A DNA stretch of 35,319 nt from Actinomycetes bacterium (GTDB lineage Bacteria > Actinomycetota > Thermoleophilia > Gaiellales > Gaiellaceae). The notes below the pieces were generated by a model that ran no database searches, was not told the DNA's origin, and worked only from the letters and a program-made list of their open reading frames with translations. The position numbers and the translations under genes were made by a program. Numbering within the stretch: position 1 is the first letter of the stretch; every line of letters begins with the position of its first letter. Of the stretch, positions 16,665-24,938 are shown piece after piece. Location of the stretch: contig JANYJX010000002.1 in NCBI GenBank assembly GCA_025358355.1, positions 1-35,319 of the forward strand, given 5' to 3'.

Positions 16665-17503
16665 CGGACGCCCTCCACCACGCGCTCCCTGCCGGCCAGG
16701 TCGCGCGTGATCCGGACGTCACGGAATCCCAGTTCGTCGAGCAGCGCGGCGACTCCGACCGCCTGCCCGTCGCCCACCTCGAGCACGAGCGCACCGCCGC
16801 CGCGGAGCACCGAGACGGCGCCGCGCGCGACCGCAGCGACGGTGTCTTCTCCAAACAGAGCGATGTGCGGATCGAAGTCGCGAACCTCAGGCGCGAGCGC
16901 ATCGGCCTCCGCGGCCGCTACATACGGCGGATTTGAGACGACGAGATCCCAAGGCCCGGACGGGAGGCCGGTGAACAGATCATGCTCGGCGAGCTCGACT
17001 GCGAGACCTGTCCGCTCAACGTTCTCGCGCGCCAGAGCCAGCGCATCGGTCGAGACATCGATGCCGGTCACTCGCGCGCCCGGCTGCTCGTCTGCGATAG
17101 CCAGTGCGATCGCGCCCGTCCCCGTCCCGACGTCGAGCACGCACGGGCGTTCGCGACCCGCCAGTAGCGACAGACAGCGCTCGACAACGATCTCAGTCTC
17201 GGGTCGAGGAACCAGCGCGCGCCGATCGACCCGTAGCGTGAGCCGCCGAAAGCCCCACTCGCCGAGGATGTGTTGCACCGGCTCGCGGCCAGCACGCCGC
17301 GCAACAAGCGCACGAGCAGCGTCCAGCTCTGACGAGACCATTGGCCGGTCGAACGCCAAATAGAGATCGATCCGCTTCATCTCAAGCGCATGCGCCAACA
17401 GCAACTCGGCGTCGAGCCGCGGCGACTCGCACCCCTTCGCCGCAAGATGATCCGCTGAACGACGCAGTACCTCGCCCAGCGTGATCGGGCCGGCGTCCGT
17501 CAT
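16661..17503 (-). CDS. prmC: Peptide chain release factor N5-glutamine methyltransferase
   Basis: Methylates the glutamine of the GGQ motif in release factors 1 and 2. It has 280 residues: an N-terminal helical domain (about 1-90), the SAM-binding VLDVGTGTGAIAL (122-134) and the catalytic NPPY (191-194). The GEWGFRRLTLRVDRRALVPRPETE stretch (residues 81-104) is characteristic of the family. ATG at 17501-17503, 24 nt after the stop of its substrate gene prfA. Confidence 0.96.
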   Translation of the reverse strand: MTDAGPITLGEVLRRSADHLAAKGCESPRLDAELLLAHALEMKRIDLYLAFDRPMVSSELDAARALVARRAGREPVQHILGEWGFRRLTLRVDRRALVPRPETEIVVERCLSLLAGRERPCVLDVGTGTGAIALAIADEQPGARVTGIDVSTDALALARENVERTGLAVELAEHDLFTGLPSGPWDLVVSNPPYVAAAEADALAPEVRDFDPHIALFGEDTVAAVARGAVSVLRGGGALVLEVGDGQAVGVAALLDELGFRDVRITRDLAGRERVVEGVR

Positions 17504-17527
17504 GCCCTGTGTTTCAGCAACACAAGG

Positions 17528-18568
17528 TCACCCTTCAAGCGCGCGGCGTCGCTCCTCGGCCTGTAGCGCCTCGGTGAACTCGCCGAGGTCGCCCTGCAGA
17601 ATCTGGTCGAGCCGGTGCGCGGTGAGCTTGATCCGGTGGTCGGTGAGCCGGTTCTCGGGGTAGTTGTAGGTGCGGATCTTCTCCGCGCGCTCGCCCGTGC
17701 CAACCTGCGCCTTGCGCTGCGCGGCGACCTCGGCGAGCTGCTTATCGCGCTCCAAGTCGTACAGCCGGGCGCGCAACACGCGCATCGCCTTCGTCTTGTT
17801 TTGGAGCTGCGATTTCTCGTCCTGCATCGAGACGACAAGGCCCGTTGGCAGATGCGTGATGCGCACCGCCGAGTCGGTCGTGTTGACGCTCTGCCCGCCC
17901 GGGCCGGTCGAGCGGTAGACGTCGATCTTCAGATCCTTCTCCTCGATCGCGACCTCGACCTCCTCGACCTCGGCCATCACGGCAACGGTCGCCGTCGACG
18001 TGTGCGTCCGTCCCTGCGACTCGGTCTCGGGCACGCGTTGCACACGATGCGTCCCACCCTCGTAGCGGAAGACCGAGTACGCGCCGTCGCCCTTGACGGC
18101 GAACACGACCTCCTTGAAGCCGCCCGACTCGTTCTCACTCGCCGAGAGCAGCTCGGTCTTGTAGCCCGCGCGCTCTGCGTAGCGAGTCAGCATCCGGTAG
18201 ATGTCACCGGCCCACAGCGAAGCCTCATCGCCGCCGACACCTTGGCGGATCTCCACGATCACGTCCTTCGAGTCGGCCGGATCGCGCTCGATCAGCGCAA
18301 CCTTCAACTCTTCCTCGACCTGCGCAACGCGCTCCTCGGCCTCGGGCACGAGCTCGCGGAGGTCGGCATCGCCGCGCGCTGCTGCGAGGTCTTCCTGCGC
18401 AGCGAGCCACTCCTGCGCGAGCCGGTGCGGCGTCTCGAGCTCCTTCAGCCGCCGACCGACATCCGCTGCTTCGCGGTGGTCGTTGTAGACGCTCGGGTCG
18501 GACAGCCGCGCCTGCAGCTCGGCATGAGATCGCTCGAGTTCGCCAACGAGTCGTTCGATGCCGGACAT
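17528..18568 (-). CDS. prfA: Peptide chain release factor 1
   Basis: Recognises UAA/UAG and triggers peptide release. It has 346 residues. The GGQ is at 224-226 in STGPGGQSVN. The stop-codon-reading tripeptide position holds P180-E181-T182, a P-x-T as expected for RF1 rather than the SPF of RF2. The ATG (18566-18568) has no ribosome binding site but a TAGCAT -10-like element 6 nt upstream, pointing to a leaderless mRNA. It starts a prfA-prmC-hydrolase-tsaC run. Confidence 0.96.
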   Translation of the reverse strand: MSGIERLVGELERSHAELQARLSDPSVYNDHREAADVGRRLKELETPHRLAQEWLAAQEDLAAARGDADLRELVPEAEERVAQVEEELKVALIERDPADSKDVIVEIRQGVGGDEASLWAGDIYRMLTRYAERAGYKTELLSASENESGGFKEVVFAVKGDGAYSVFRYEGGTHRVQRVPETESQGRTHTSTATVAVMAEVEEVEVAIEEKDLKIDVYRSTGPGGQSVNTTDSAVRITHLPTGLVVSMQDEKSQLQNKTKAMRVLRARLYDLERDKQLAEVAAQRKAQVGTGERAEKIRTYNYPENRLTDHRIKLTAHRLDQILQGDLGEFTEALQAEERRRALEG

Positions 18569-18574
18569 GCGGCG

Positions 18575-18580
18575 ATGCTA
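18575..18580 (-). promoter_or_regulatory. Likely -10 element of prfA (leaderless)
   Basis: TAGCAT on the minus strand, 6 nt before the prfA ATG. The identical hexamer with the same 6-nt spacing precedes the threonine dehydratase gene at 21553-21558. Confidence 0.5.
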
Positions 18581-18587
18581 ACTGCGG

Positions 18588-19019
18588 CTAGACGAGCTCG
18601 GCGGCAAGCGTGATCTCGGGCACGCCCGCGAGCGCCTTCGAGACCGGGCAGCCGGCCTTCGCATCCGCAGCCTTCGCAGCGAACGTTTCGGCGTCGATCC
18701 CGGGGACGCTCCCGCGCACGGTTAGCGCAATCTTCGTGATTCCCTCGCCGACTTGGAAGGTGACGGTCGCCGAGGTGTCGAGCTGCTCCGCCGGGGTGTT
18801 CGCCTTGGCAAGGAGGCTCGAAAGCTGCATCGCAAAGCAGGAAGCATGCGCGGCGGCGATCAGCTCCTCCGGGCTTGTCTTGCCGTTTGATTCCTCGGCG
18901 CGCGACGCCCAGCTGACCGCCAACGGTCCGAACGCACCGCTGCCGGCTTCGTGAATCGTTCCCGCCCCTTCGAGCAGCGAGCCATTCCACGTAACCGCAA
19001 CAGTCCGATCCGTCGCCAT
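18588..19019 (-). CDS. OsmC-family peroxidase (tandem copy, downstream)
   Basis: Thiol-dependent hydroperoxide reductase of 143 residues. The two redox cysteines of the family are present: C61 in AHASCFAMQL and C124 in AGCPVSKAL, along with the SPEELIAAAHA helix. ATG at 19017-19019 shares a base with the stop of the upstream OsmC gene (TGATG), so the two are co-translated. An upstream in-frame start would lie within the neighbour and is less likely. Confidence 0.92.
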   Translation of the reverse strand: MATDRTVAVTWNGSLLEGAGTIHEAGSGAFGPLAVSWASRAEESNGKTSPEELIAAAHASCFAMQLSSLLAKANTPAEQLDTSATVTFQVGEGITKIALTVRGSVPGIDAETFAAKAADAKAGCPVSKALAGVPEITLAAELV

Positions 19020-19468
19020 CAGATTCCCTCCAAGCTCGCATTGACTGAAACCGTCGCGCTCGCCTTGATCAGGGCGGAAAAGGGACATCCAGCATCGGCG
19101 GCCTCAGCGGCCTGCGCGAAGCCGGCCTCGTCGCAGTCCGGGGCGACACCTGTCGCATCGATCGCCGAGTGAATGATCTGGTGACCGCGGCCTTCGACCT
19201 CGTCCATCGTGATCGTGCAGCGCACATCGAGGTGCACAGGCGGTGTTCCGGCTCGCACCAACTCGCTCCCAAGCGAGGTCACAAAGCACGCAGCATGGGC
19301 TGCCGCGAGCAGCTCTTCCGGGCTCGTCATCCCCTCCGGCTCGCCGATCCGCGAGGCAAGCGTCACGGGCAACGTGAACGCGCCAGAACTGGAGGCGACC
19401 ACCGTTCCGGTGCCACGGGCGATGCTTCCTTCCCACGCGACATCAGCTTTGCGAACGATCCTGGGCAC
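19019..19468 (-). CDS. OsmC-family peroxidase (tandem copy, upstream)
   Basis: Second OsmC paralogue, 149 residues, with C61 (AHAACFVTSL) and C128 (AGCPFSAL). GTG at 19466-19468 follows a strong AGGAGG at a 5-nt distance. The two copies share the SPEEL-AAAHA-CF core but differ elsewhere, so the duplication is old. Organic hydroperoxide detoxification is the family role. The pair sits between DUF1385 and prfA, where it is not part of the conserved ribosomal cluster. Confidence 0.92.
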   Translation of the reverse strand: MPRIVRKADVAWEGSIARGTGTVVASSSGAFTLPVTLASRIGEPEGMTSPEELLAAAHAACFVTSLGSELVRAGTPPVHLDVRCTITMDEVEGRGHQIIHSAIDATGVAPDCDEAGFAQAAEAADAGCPFSALIKASATVSVNASLEGI

Positions 19469-19485
19469 GCTTCCTCCTGTTCTCG

Positions 19486-20394
19486 CTACGCCATGATCTC
19501 GACGCGCGAGAGGTCGAGGCGACCACTTTCGCGGTCGAGCACTTCGCGCAGCGCACCGATCGAAACCTCGATCTGGTCAAGCGAAGGTTGACGGGTCGTG
19601 AGTCGCTGGAGCCAAAGCCCCGGCGCCAGGAGGATCCGCAAGGCCCGGTTGTGCGGATGCTTGCCCGCGAAGCGGATCAACTCGTAGGCGAGCCCAGCGA
19701 TCACGGGCAGCAACAGAATTCGACTCGCGACGAGCCAGTACCAATGCGGCCTGCCGACGAGCGCGAAGACGAAAACGCCGATCACCATGACCCAGAGCAA
19801 AAAGGCTGTTCCGCAACGCGGATGAATCAAACTGCAACTCTGCACGCTTTCCGGTGTCAGCTCCTTGCCGGCTTCGAGCGCGTTGATCGCCTTGTGCTCG
19901 GCGGCGTGGTACTGGAAAACCCGGCGCAGATCCGGTAGCAAGCCGATCACCGAGATGTAGCCGACCAGGATCCCGACGCGGATCAGCCCTTCGACGATCA
20001 CGAACCAGCCAGTGCCCTTGATCCCGATCCAATCGGTGAGCAGCGCTGGCCCGACTTTGAAGAGGGTGACCGCGAAGCCGATGGCGATCACGAACGAGAA
20101 GATGATCGTGCCGCGCCCGATCTCGGTCTCGACCTCGCCCTCCTCGTTCTCCTCACGCGTCGCCACGTTCGCGGAGATTGCCAAGGCGCGGAAGCCGATC
20201 GCAAGCGACTCGCCGAGCGCGACGACGCCGCGGATCACCGGCAGACGCCAGATCAGGTGCTTCTGCATCGGCGAGACGATGTCCTTGACGACCCGCTCGA
20301 TCCCGCCGTCGGGCCGTCGAACCGCGACCGCCCAGGAACCGGGCGCTCGCATCATCACGCCCTCCAGGACAGCCTGTCCCCCGATGGTTGCCAC
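19486..20394 (-). CDS. DUF1385 (YqhQ-like) membrane protein
   Basis: 302 residues with the unmistakable N terminus GGQAVLEGVMMR, the core QYHAAEHKAINALEAGKELT (161-180) and SLIHPRCGTAFLL (188-200). About four to five transmembrane segments are seen (about 98-118, 131-152, 197-216 and 222-242). The molecular function is not established. GTG start at 20392-20394, 4 nt after rpmE; co-occurrence with rpmE and prfA is common in Gram-positive genomes. Confidence 0.93.
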   Translation of the reverse strand: MATIGGQAVLEGVMMRAPGSWAVAVRRPDGGIERVVKDIVSPMQKHLIWRLPVIRGVVALGESLAIGFRALAISANVATREENEEGEVETEIGRGTIIFSFVIAIGFAVTLFKVGPALLTDWIGIKGTGWFVIVEGLIRVGILVGYISVIGLLPDLRRVFQYHAAEHKAINALEAGKELTPESVQSCSLIHPRCGTAFLLWVMVIGVFVFALVGRPHWYWLVASRILLLPVIAGLAYELIRFAGKHPHNRALRILLAPGLWLQRLTTRQPSLDQIEVSIGALREVLDRESGRLDLSRVEIMA

Positions 20395-20398
20395 GGAG

Positions 20399-20617
20399 TT
20401 AGCCGCGGCTTGCGCCGCCGGCCTTCTCGAGGCGGCGCTGGAAGCGTTCCACCCGACCGCCGCTATCCATGAGCTTCTGCTTGCCCGTATAGAACGGGTG
20501 ACACGCCGAGCAAACCTCGACGTGGAGCTCCGACTTGGTCGACCGTGTCACGAACTCGTTGCCGCAGGAGCAGCGCACGGACGAGAGCACGTAGTCGGGA
20601 TGGATTTCGGCCTTCAT
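20399..20617 (-). CDS. rpmE: 50S ribosomal protein L31 (zinc-binding type)
   Basis: 72 residues, starting MKAEIHPDY. Four zinc ligands are present: C16 and C18 (CSC) and C36 and C39 (CSAC), so this is the C+ form rather than the zinc-independent YkgM type. The family motif [20 protein letters not shown] is intact. ATG (20615-20617) overlaps the dehydratase stop by 4 bp. Confidence 0.97.
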   Translation of the reverse strand: MKAEIHPDYVLSSVRCSCGNEFVTRSTKSELHVEVCSACHPFYTGKQKLMDSGGRVERFQRRLEKAGGASRG

Positions 20618-21546
20618 CGTTTGGCCAGGATAGCAGAGGCGGTTTGGGCCGAGACGTTGCCGCCGGAGACGATGACAGCAACGTTTTTTGGCTCAATCTG
20701 GCCCGTCAAGAGAGGTGCGAGGGCTGCGGCCGCGGCTGGCTCGCAGGCCAGCTTTGCGCGGGAGTAGAACCAGCGGAACGCTTCGTGGATCGATTCTTCA
20801 GACACGAGGATGCTCTCGGCACCGCACGCGCGCAGTGTTGCAAGCGCCGCCTCGCCGGCGAACGGCGCCGACAGCCCGTCTGCGATCGAGTCCGTATTGA
20901 CCGGAACCGATCGGCCCGCTGCTAACCCGGAATGAACCGCCGTCGACCCTTCGGGCTCAACGACGATGATGCGCACGCGGTCGGCGGCCGCCGCGGCAAC
21001 ACCCGACGACAATCCACCGCCGCCCGCCGGCACGAGGATCGTCTCCACGTGCGGTGCGTCTTCGAGCAGTTCGAGCGCGAGCGTGCCCTGGCCCGCGATC
21101 ACGAGCGGATCGTCGAACGGATGGACGAGCACGCGACCTGTCTCCTCGACGTGCGCGTGCAACCGCGCGAATGCTTCGGCGACGTCCTTCGCTTCTAGAT
21201 CGACAGTCGCTCCGTACGCGCGCGTCGCGGCGATCTTTGCCTCGCTCGCGCCTTGGTACATCACGACAAGGGCGTCGGTTCCTTCGGCCGCTGCGCCCCA
21301 CGCGAGCGCCTGCGCGTGGTTGCCGGCGGAGATCCCGATCACGCCGCGCGCCTTCTCCTCGTCCGTCAGCGACGCGAGCTTGTTCAACACGCCGCGCACC
21401 TTGAACGAGCCCGTCTTCTGGAACAGCTCGGCCTTCAGCCACACGCTGCCGAGGCTCGATGCCGTGAACACCGGTGTGCGATATACGCGACCCCGAATCG
21501 TCTCGGCCGCGCGCAGCACGTCGTCCCGGGTAACGGGGTCGGCCAT
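20614..21546 (-). CDS. Threonine/serine dehydratase (PLP fold type II)
   Basis: Deaminates threonine or serine to 2-oxobutyrate or pyruvate; serine racemases share the fold. It has 310 residues with the PLP lysine K49 in TGSFKVRG, substrate loop SAGNHAQ (73-79) and phosphate-binding [10 protein letters not shown] (173-182). There is no ACT regulatory domain, so it resembles the TdcB/racemase group more than long IlvA. A leaderless start is likely: TAGCAT lies 6 nt before the ATG at 21544-21546. Its position upstream of rpmE, where rho often lies in relatives, is unusual. Confidence 0.92.
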   Translation of the reverse strand: MADPVTRDDVLRAAETIRGRVYRTPVFTASSLGSVWLKAELFQKTGSFKVRGVLNKLASLTDEEKARGVIGISAGNHAQALAWGAAAEGTDALVVMYQGASEAKIAATRAYGATVDLEAKDVAEAFARLHAHVEETGRVLVHPFDDPLVIAGQGTLALELLEDAPHVETILVPAGGGGLSSGVAAAAADRVRIIVVEPEGSTAVHSGLAAGRSVPVNTDSIADGLSAPFAGEAALATLRACGAESILVSEESIHEAFRWFYSRAKLACEPAAAAALAPLLTGQIEPKNVAVIVSGGNVSAQTASAILAKR

Positions 21547-21552
21547 GCCGCG

Positions 21553-21595
21553 ATGCTAGCCGCGGCTCCTGTCGCGCCGACCGGAAGTCGATAAT
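21553..21595. promoter_or_regulatory. Divergent leaderless promoters of dehydratase and M48 protease
   Basis: In the 55-bp gap the minus strand has TAGCAT (21553-21558) 6 nt before the dehydratase ATG, and the plus strand has GATAAT (21590-21595) 6 nt before the protease ATG at 21602. Neither gene has a ribosome binding site. The two transcripts would start back to back about 55 bp apart. Confidence 0.45.
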
Positions 21596-21601
21596 CGATC
21601 G

Positions 21602-22849
21602 ATGGACGATGACCCGGCTGATCAGCCCGTACGTGTGACCGCCCGTCGCGGCGCCGCCATCGCGCTCGGCGTGGCCGCGATCGGCTGGGTTGTCGCCGCC
21701 ACGTTTCTCCTCCGCACGTCCGTCCCGGGGAACCTCCACTTCCGCCACATCGACTCTGCGGCGACGTTCGGCGCGAACACCGTGCGGCGCGCGGCGCACT
21801 ACGAGCGTTTCGGCAACTGGGACTGGCTCGCGTCCCAGGTGGCGACCGTCGGTGTACTGATCCTCTACGCGAAGCGCGGCGCCGTGTTCGCGCGCCAGTC
21901 AGCGGCCGGGCCGATCGGCACCGGAATGCTCCTCGGGATGCTCGGCCTCGCGCTCGTCTGGCTCAGCAACCTGCCGTTCGGCATCGCACAGCACTGGTGG
22001 GATCGCCGCCACCACGTGTCGAGCGAGGGCTACATCGCGTGGGCAACCGGCGACTGGGCGCAGCTCGGCGCAGCGTTTCTCTCGATTTGCCTGGCGCTCG
22101 TGATCGTGATGGCAATTGCGCAGAAGTTGCCCCGCACCTGGTGGCTGCCGGGCGCGCTCGTCTTCGTCGCGATCGGCACTGGCTTCCAGCTCACCGTTCC
22201 CTATCTCGTCTCGCTCGGAACGCACCCGCTGCGTACCCCGGCATTGCTGGCTTCCGCTCGCGCGGACGAGCGCGCGCAGGGCCTGCCGAACATCCCAATT
22301 CGCGTCGAGAACGTTAGCGACACGACCGACGAAGTAAACGCGTACGCCGTCGGGCTCGGCTCATCGCGCCGTGTCGTCCTTTGGGACACGCTGCTCGACG
22401 GCCGCTACTCGAACCGCGTCGTCAATATCGTGATGGCTCACGAGCTCGGCCACCACTCGAGCAGGCACCTGCCGAAGGGCCTCGCGTGGTACGCACTGTT
22501 TGCTCTACCGGGGACATACCTGATCGCCCGCGCGACGCGTCGCCGCGGCGGCATGTCGCGTGCCGAAGCGGTTCCTATCGGGCTATTCGTCGTCGTTGCG
22601 CTTCAGCTTGTCGTGTCGCCCGCGCAGGCGTGGATCTCGCGGCGGATGGAAGCCGAGGCCGACTGGAAAGCGCTGCAGACAACCCACGATCCGAAAGCCG
22701 CTCGCCAGCTCTTCGTCTCGTTTGCGAAGGCAAACGGCTCTGACCCGAGCCCGCCCACGTGGTCGTATCTGCTGCTCGAGAACCACCCCACGCTCGAGCA
22801 GCGCGTCGCGATGGTCGACGCCTGGGCCGCGCGGAACGGCCAGCGCTAG
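21602..22849 (+). CDS. M48-family membrane metalloprotease (Ste24/CAAX-protease-like)
   Basis: Zinc endopeptidase of 415 residues embedded in the membrane. Zinc motif HELGH (280-284) in VMAHELGHHSSRH, with the third ligand probably E352 in RRMEAEADWKAL; the preceding NAYAVGLGSSRRVVLWDTLL strand is typical of M48. Five to six hydrophobic segments flank the site (about 18-37, 77-91, 105-125, 155-172, 182-200 and 325-342). The family processes or degrades membrane proteins. It is one of only two plus-strand genes before 32355. Its TAG shares CTAG with the convergent gene's stop. Confidence 0.9.
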   Translation: MDDDPADQPVRVTARRGAAIALGVAAIGWVVAATFLLRTSVPGNLHFRHIDSAATFGANTVRRAAHYERFGNWDWLASQVATVGVLILYAKRGAVFARQSAAGPIGTGMLLGMLGLALVWLSNLPFGIAQHWWDRRHHVSSEGYIAWATGDWAQLGAAFLSICLALVIVMAIAQKLPRTWWLPGALVFVAIGTGFQLTVPYLVSLGTHPLRTPALLASARADERAQGLPNIPIRVENVSDTTDEVNAYAVGLGSSRRVVLWDTLLDGRYSNRVVNIVMAHELGHHSSRHLPKGLAWYALFALPGTYLIARATRRRGGMSRAEAVPIGLFVVVALQLVVSPAQAWISRRMEAEADWKALQTTHDPKAARQLFVSFAKANGSDPSPPTWSYLLLENHPTLEQRVAMVDAWAARNGQR

Positions 22850-23223
22850 AGGGAGATCGCGACCGCGAAGGCTCCGGCGAACAGCCCGACGGCGACCACG
22901 ATCGATGCCCACGCCAGACGTTTCTTCCGACCCGGCAGCGTGGCAACCAGGAACCAGCCGTACGTGATCGCGATCGCGCCGAAAAAGAGGGCGAGGACGA
23001 AGACGGTCGAGCCGAAGAACGTGTACGCAGGACCGCTGACGAAGCCACCCCACGTAGGCGCATGGGCGTCCCACCCTGCAAAGCGCGGGCCGTAGCGCCC
23101 CAGAACGACCAGCAAGACGGTGAGAACAGCGACGATTCCGTCAAGCACGAGGCTCGCGCGGATCGCGCCGAGATCGTCGCTCCAGGAGTGCTCGGCCTGG
23201 CGCCCGCGCGGGCGCCAGGTCAC
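22846..23223 (-). CDS. Small three-helix membrane protein, last gene of the ETF-QO operon
   Basis: 125 residues, family not recognised. Three hydrophobic segments (about 29-47, 64-92 and 99-123) are separated by short loops. The GTG at 23221-23223 overlaps the ETF-QO stop (GTGA), so it is translationally coupled to it. A membrane partner or anchor for the quinone-reducing ETF-QO is conceivable but is inference. Its stop codon and that of the convergent M48 gene share the same four bases CTAG (22846-22849). Confidence 0.7.
   Translation of the reverse strand: MTWRPRGRQAEHSWSDDLGAIRASLVLDGIVAVLTVLLVVLGRYGPRFAGWDAHAPTWGGFVSGPAYTFFGSTVFVLALFFGAIAITYGWFLVATLPGRKKRLAWASIVVAVGLFAGAFAVAISL
23196..23219. 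repeat. Perfect 24-bp palindrome at the start of the small membrane gene
   Basis: CCTGGCGCCCGC (23196-23207) is followed directly by its exact reverse complement (23208-23219). It lies just inside the 5' end of the coupled gene, immediately after the ETF-QO stop. It would fold into a very stable hairpin in the mRNA and could reduce expression of the last gene or end some transcripts. Confidence 0.75.
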
Positions 23224-24938
23224 GTCAGCGTGTATTCGGGGCCGGAGCCGCCCTCTGGCGGGGTGAGCCGGCCGCCCTTCGCGCTGATCGCGCCGCACTG
23301 CACGCAGTTCGACGGCGTCACCTTGACCGACACCGTTCCGTCGCCGTTGTCCTCACCCACCTCGTAGACCTGCGCCGGGCACAGCCACGTCCACATCTCG
23401 GCGACGTCGCGCGGGACGCTGGTGCGGACACGCAGATGGTTGGGCTGGTCGTCGCGGGTCCGGTTCCCGGACGCGAAGACCGACGAGAGCTTGTCGAAGG
23501 TGAACTTGCCGTCGGCCGGCGGATACTGCGCCGCGCGGCCGGTTCGGAGAAGCGGTGCGGCCGCGTTCGACTCGGTCGCGAAATCCTTCGGCGGCAGATG
23601 CCCCTTCGAGACGATCATCGCGCTCGCAAGCGCGCTACCGGCGAAGAAGCCCTTGTCGAACACCTGGCGCATGTTGCGCACCTCGCGCAGCTCTTTCCAG
23701 ACATAGCTCTCACGGAGCGACGCGTCGTACGAGTCGAGCGCGCCGACGCGCGTAGGTGCTTCGCCCGGCTGGAACGTGCGGAAGATCGCCTCGGCGGCGA
23801 GGATCCCCGACTCGATCGCGTAGTGGATGCCCTTCAGCCGCGGCACGTTTACGAGGCCGGCGCCCTCACCGACGAGTGCCAGGCCCGGCGCGTTGAAGCG
23901 CGACGGCAGCGACAGGAAGCCTCCCTCGGTGATCGTTTTCGCACCCCAGCCGACGCGCTCGCTGTCGGTGAGGATCCGCTGGATCTTCGGGTGCGTCTTG
24001 AACTCCTGCAGCAAGTCGTGGGCCGAGAGCTCGACGTCGCGGTACTCGAGCCCAACGACGAAGCCAATCGAGACGTGGTCGTCGCCCATCGGGTAGATGA
24101 ATGAGCCGCCGAACTCGCCGAATTTCGCGCTCTTGCGCAGCGGCCAGCCCATCGTGTGCACGACCCTCCGCAACGGCCGCGGCACCTTCCAGATCTCCTT
24201 GACGCCAAGCGCCCACACCTGCGGGTTCTGGCCGTGCAGACCGAAATGGTCGATCGCCGCGGCGGTCAGATGCCCCTGCGTGCCTTCCGCCAGAACCGTG
24301 GTCTTCGCGACGATGTCGGAGCCGGCTTCGAAGTTCGCGAGCGGCTGCCCGTCGCGCCCGCGGCCCTTGTCGCCCGTGCGGATGCCCACAACGCGGCCGT
24401 GCTCGACCAGGAGCTTCTCGGCGCTTGTCTCGGGGAGAATCGCCGCGCCGACGCCTTCCGCCTGCTCGCCGAGGAAGCGACCGAGCTGCGACAGCGACAT
24501 CAGCCAGTTGCCGTGGTTGCGCATCGTCGGCGGCAGCGGGATGCGGAACGCCGAGCCGCGCGTGAGCATGTAGACGGACTCGCCGGGCACCTTCCCGTAG
24601 TTCGGGATGTCCTCGATGCGCAGCCGATCGCCGAAGAGACGTCGCAGCGAACGCGGGTTGACGACCGCGCCGGAGAGGAGATGCGATCCGGGCTGCTTTC
24701 CTTTCTCCACGACTGCGACCGGGACATCGCCTAGGCGCTCGGCAATCTCGGGATGCTCCTCGAGGAGTTGCCCGAGTCGGATCGCGCAGGCGAGCCCGCC
24801 CGGGCCGCCGCCGACGATCAGGACGCCGACCTCGATGCGCTCGGCGCGCGCGTCAGTCGGTGCGGAGATGGCATCGGTGGCTCCGTACGGCGGCACGAAA
24901 TCAGCGGGTCTGACTCCCGCTACCTTGCGTTTCCTCAT
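23220..24938 (-). CDS. Electron transfer flavoprotein-ubiquinone/menaquinone oxidoreductase (ETF-QO), cluster motif incomplete
   Basis: 572-residue ETF dehydrogenase that passes electrons from ETF to the quinone pool. FAD-binding LIVGGGPGGLACAIRL (40-55), SHLLSGAVVNPRSL (85-98), GEGAGLVNVPRLKGIHYAIESG and the C-terminal ferredoxin-like domain are all recognisable. The cluster ligands are C520 (LCPAQVYE), C545 and C548 (NCVQC), but the fourth position, Cys in mitochondrial ETF-QO, is I551 here (NCVQCGAIS). The cluster may be altered or lost. The start ATG 24936-24938 overlaps the etfA stop by 4 bp. Confidence 0.92.
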   Translation of the reverse strand: MRKRKVAGVRPADFVPPYGATDAISAPTDARAERIEVGVLIVGGGPGGLACAIRLGQLLEEHPEIAERLGDVPVAVVEKGKQPGSHLLSGAVVNPRSLRRLFGDRLRIEDIPNYGKVPGESVYMLTRGSAFRIPLPPTMRNHGNWLMSLSQLGRFLGEQAEGVGAAILPETSAEKLLVEHGRVVGIRTGDKGRGRDGQPLANFEAGSDIVAKTTVLAEGTQGHLTAAAIDHFGLHGQNPQVWALGVKEIWKVPRPLRRVVHTMGWPLRKSAKFGEFGGSFIYPMGDDHVSIGFVVGLEYRDVELSAHDLLQEFKTHPKIQRILTDSERVGWGAKTITEGGFLSLPSRFNAPGLALVGEGAGLVNVPRLKGIHYAIESGILAAEAIFRTFQPGEAPTRVGALDSYDASLRESYVWKELREVRNMRQVFDKGFFAGSALASAMIVSKGHLPPKDFATESNAAAPLLRTGRAAQYPPADGKFTFDKLSSVFASGNRTRDDQPNHLRVRTSVPRDVAEMWTWLCPAQVYEVGEDNGDGTVSVKVTPSNCVQCGAISAKGGRLTPPEGGSGPEYTLT

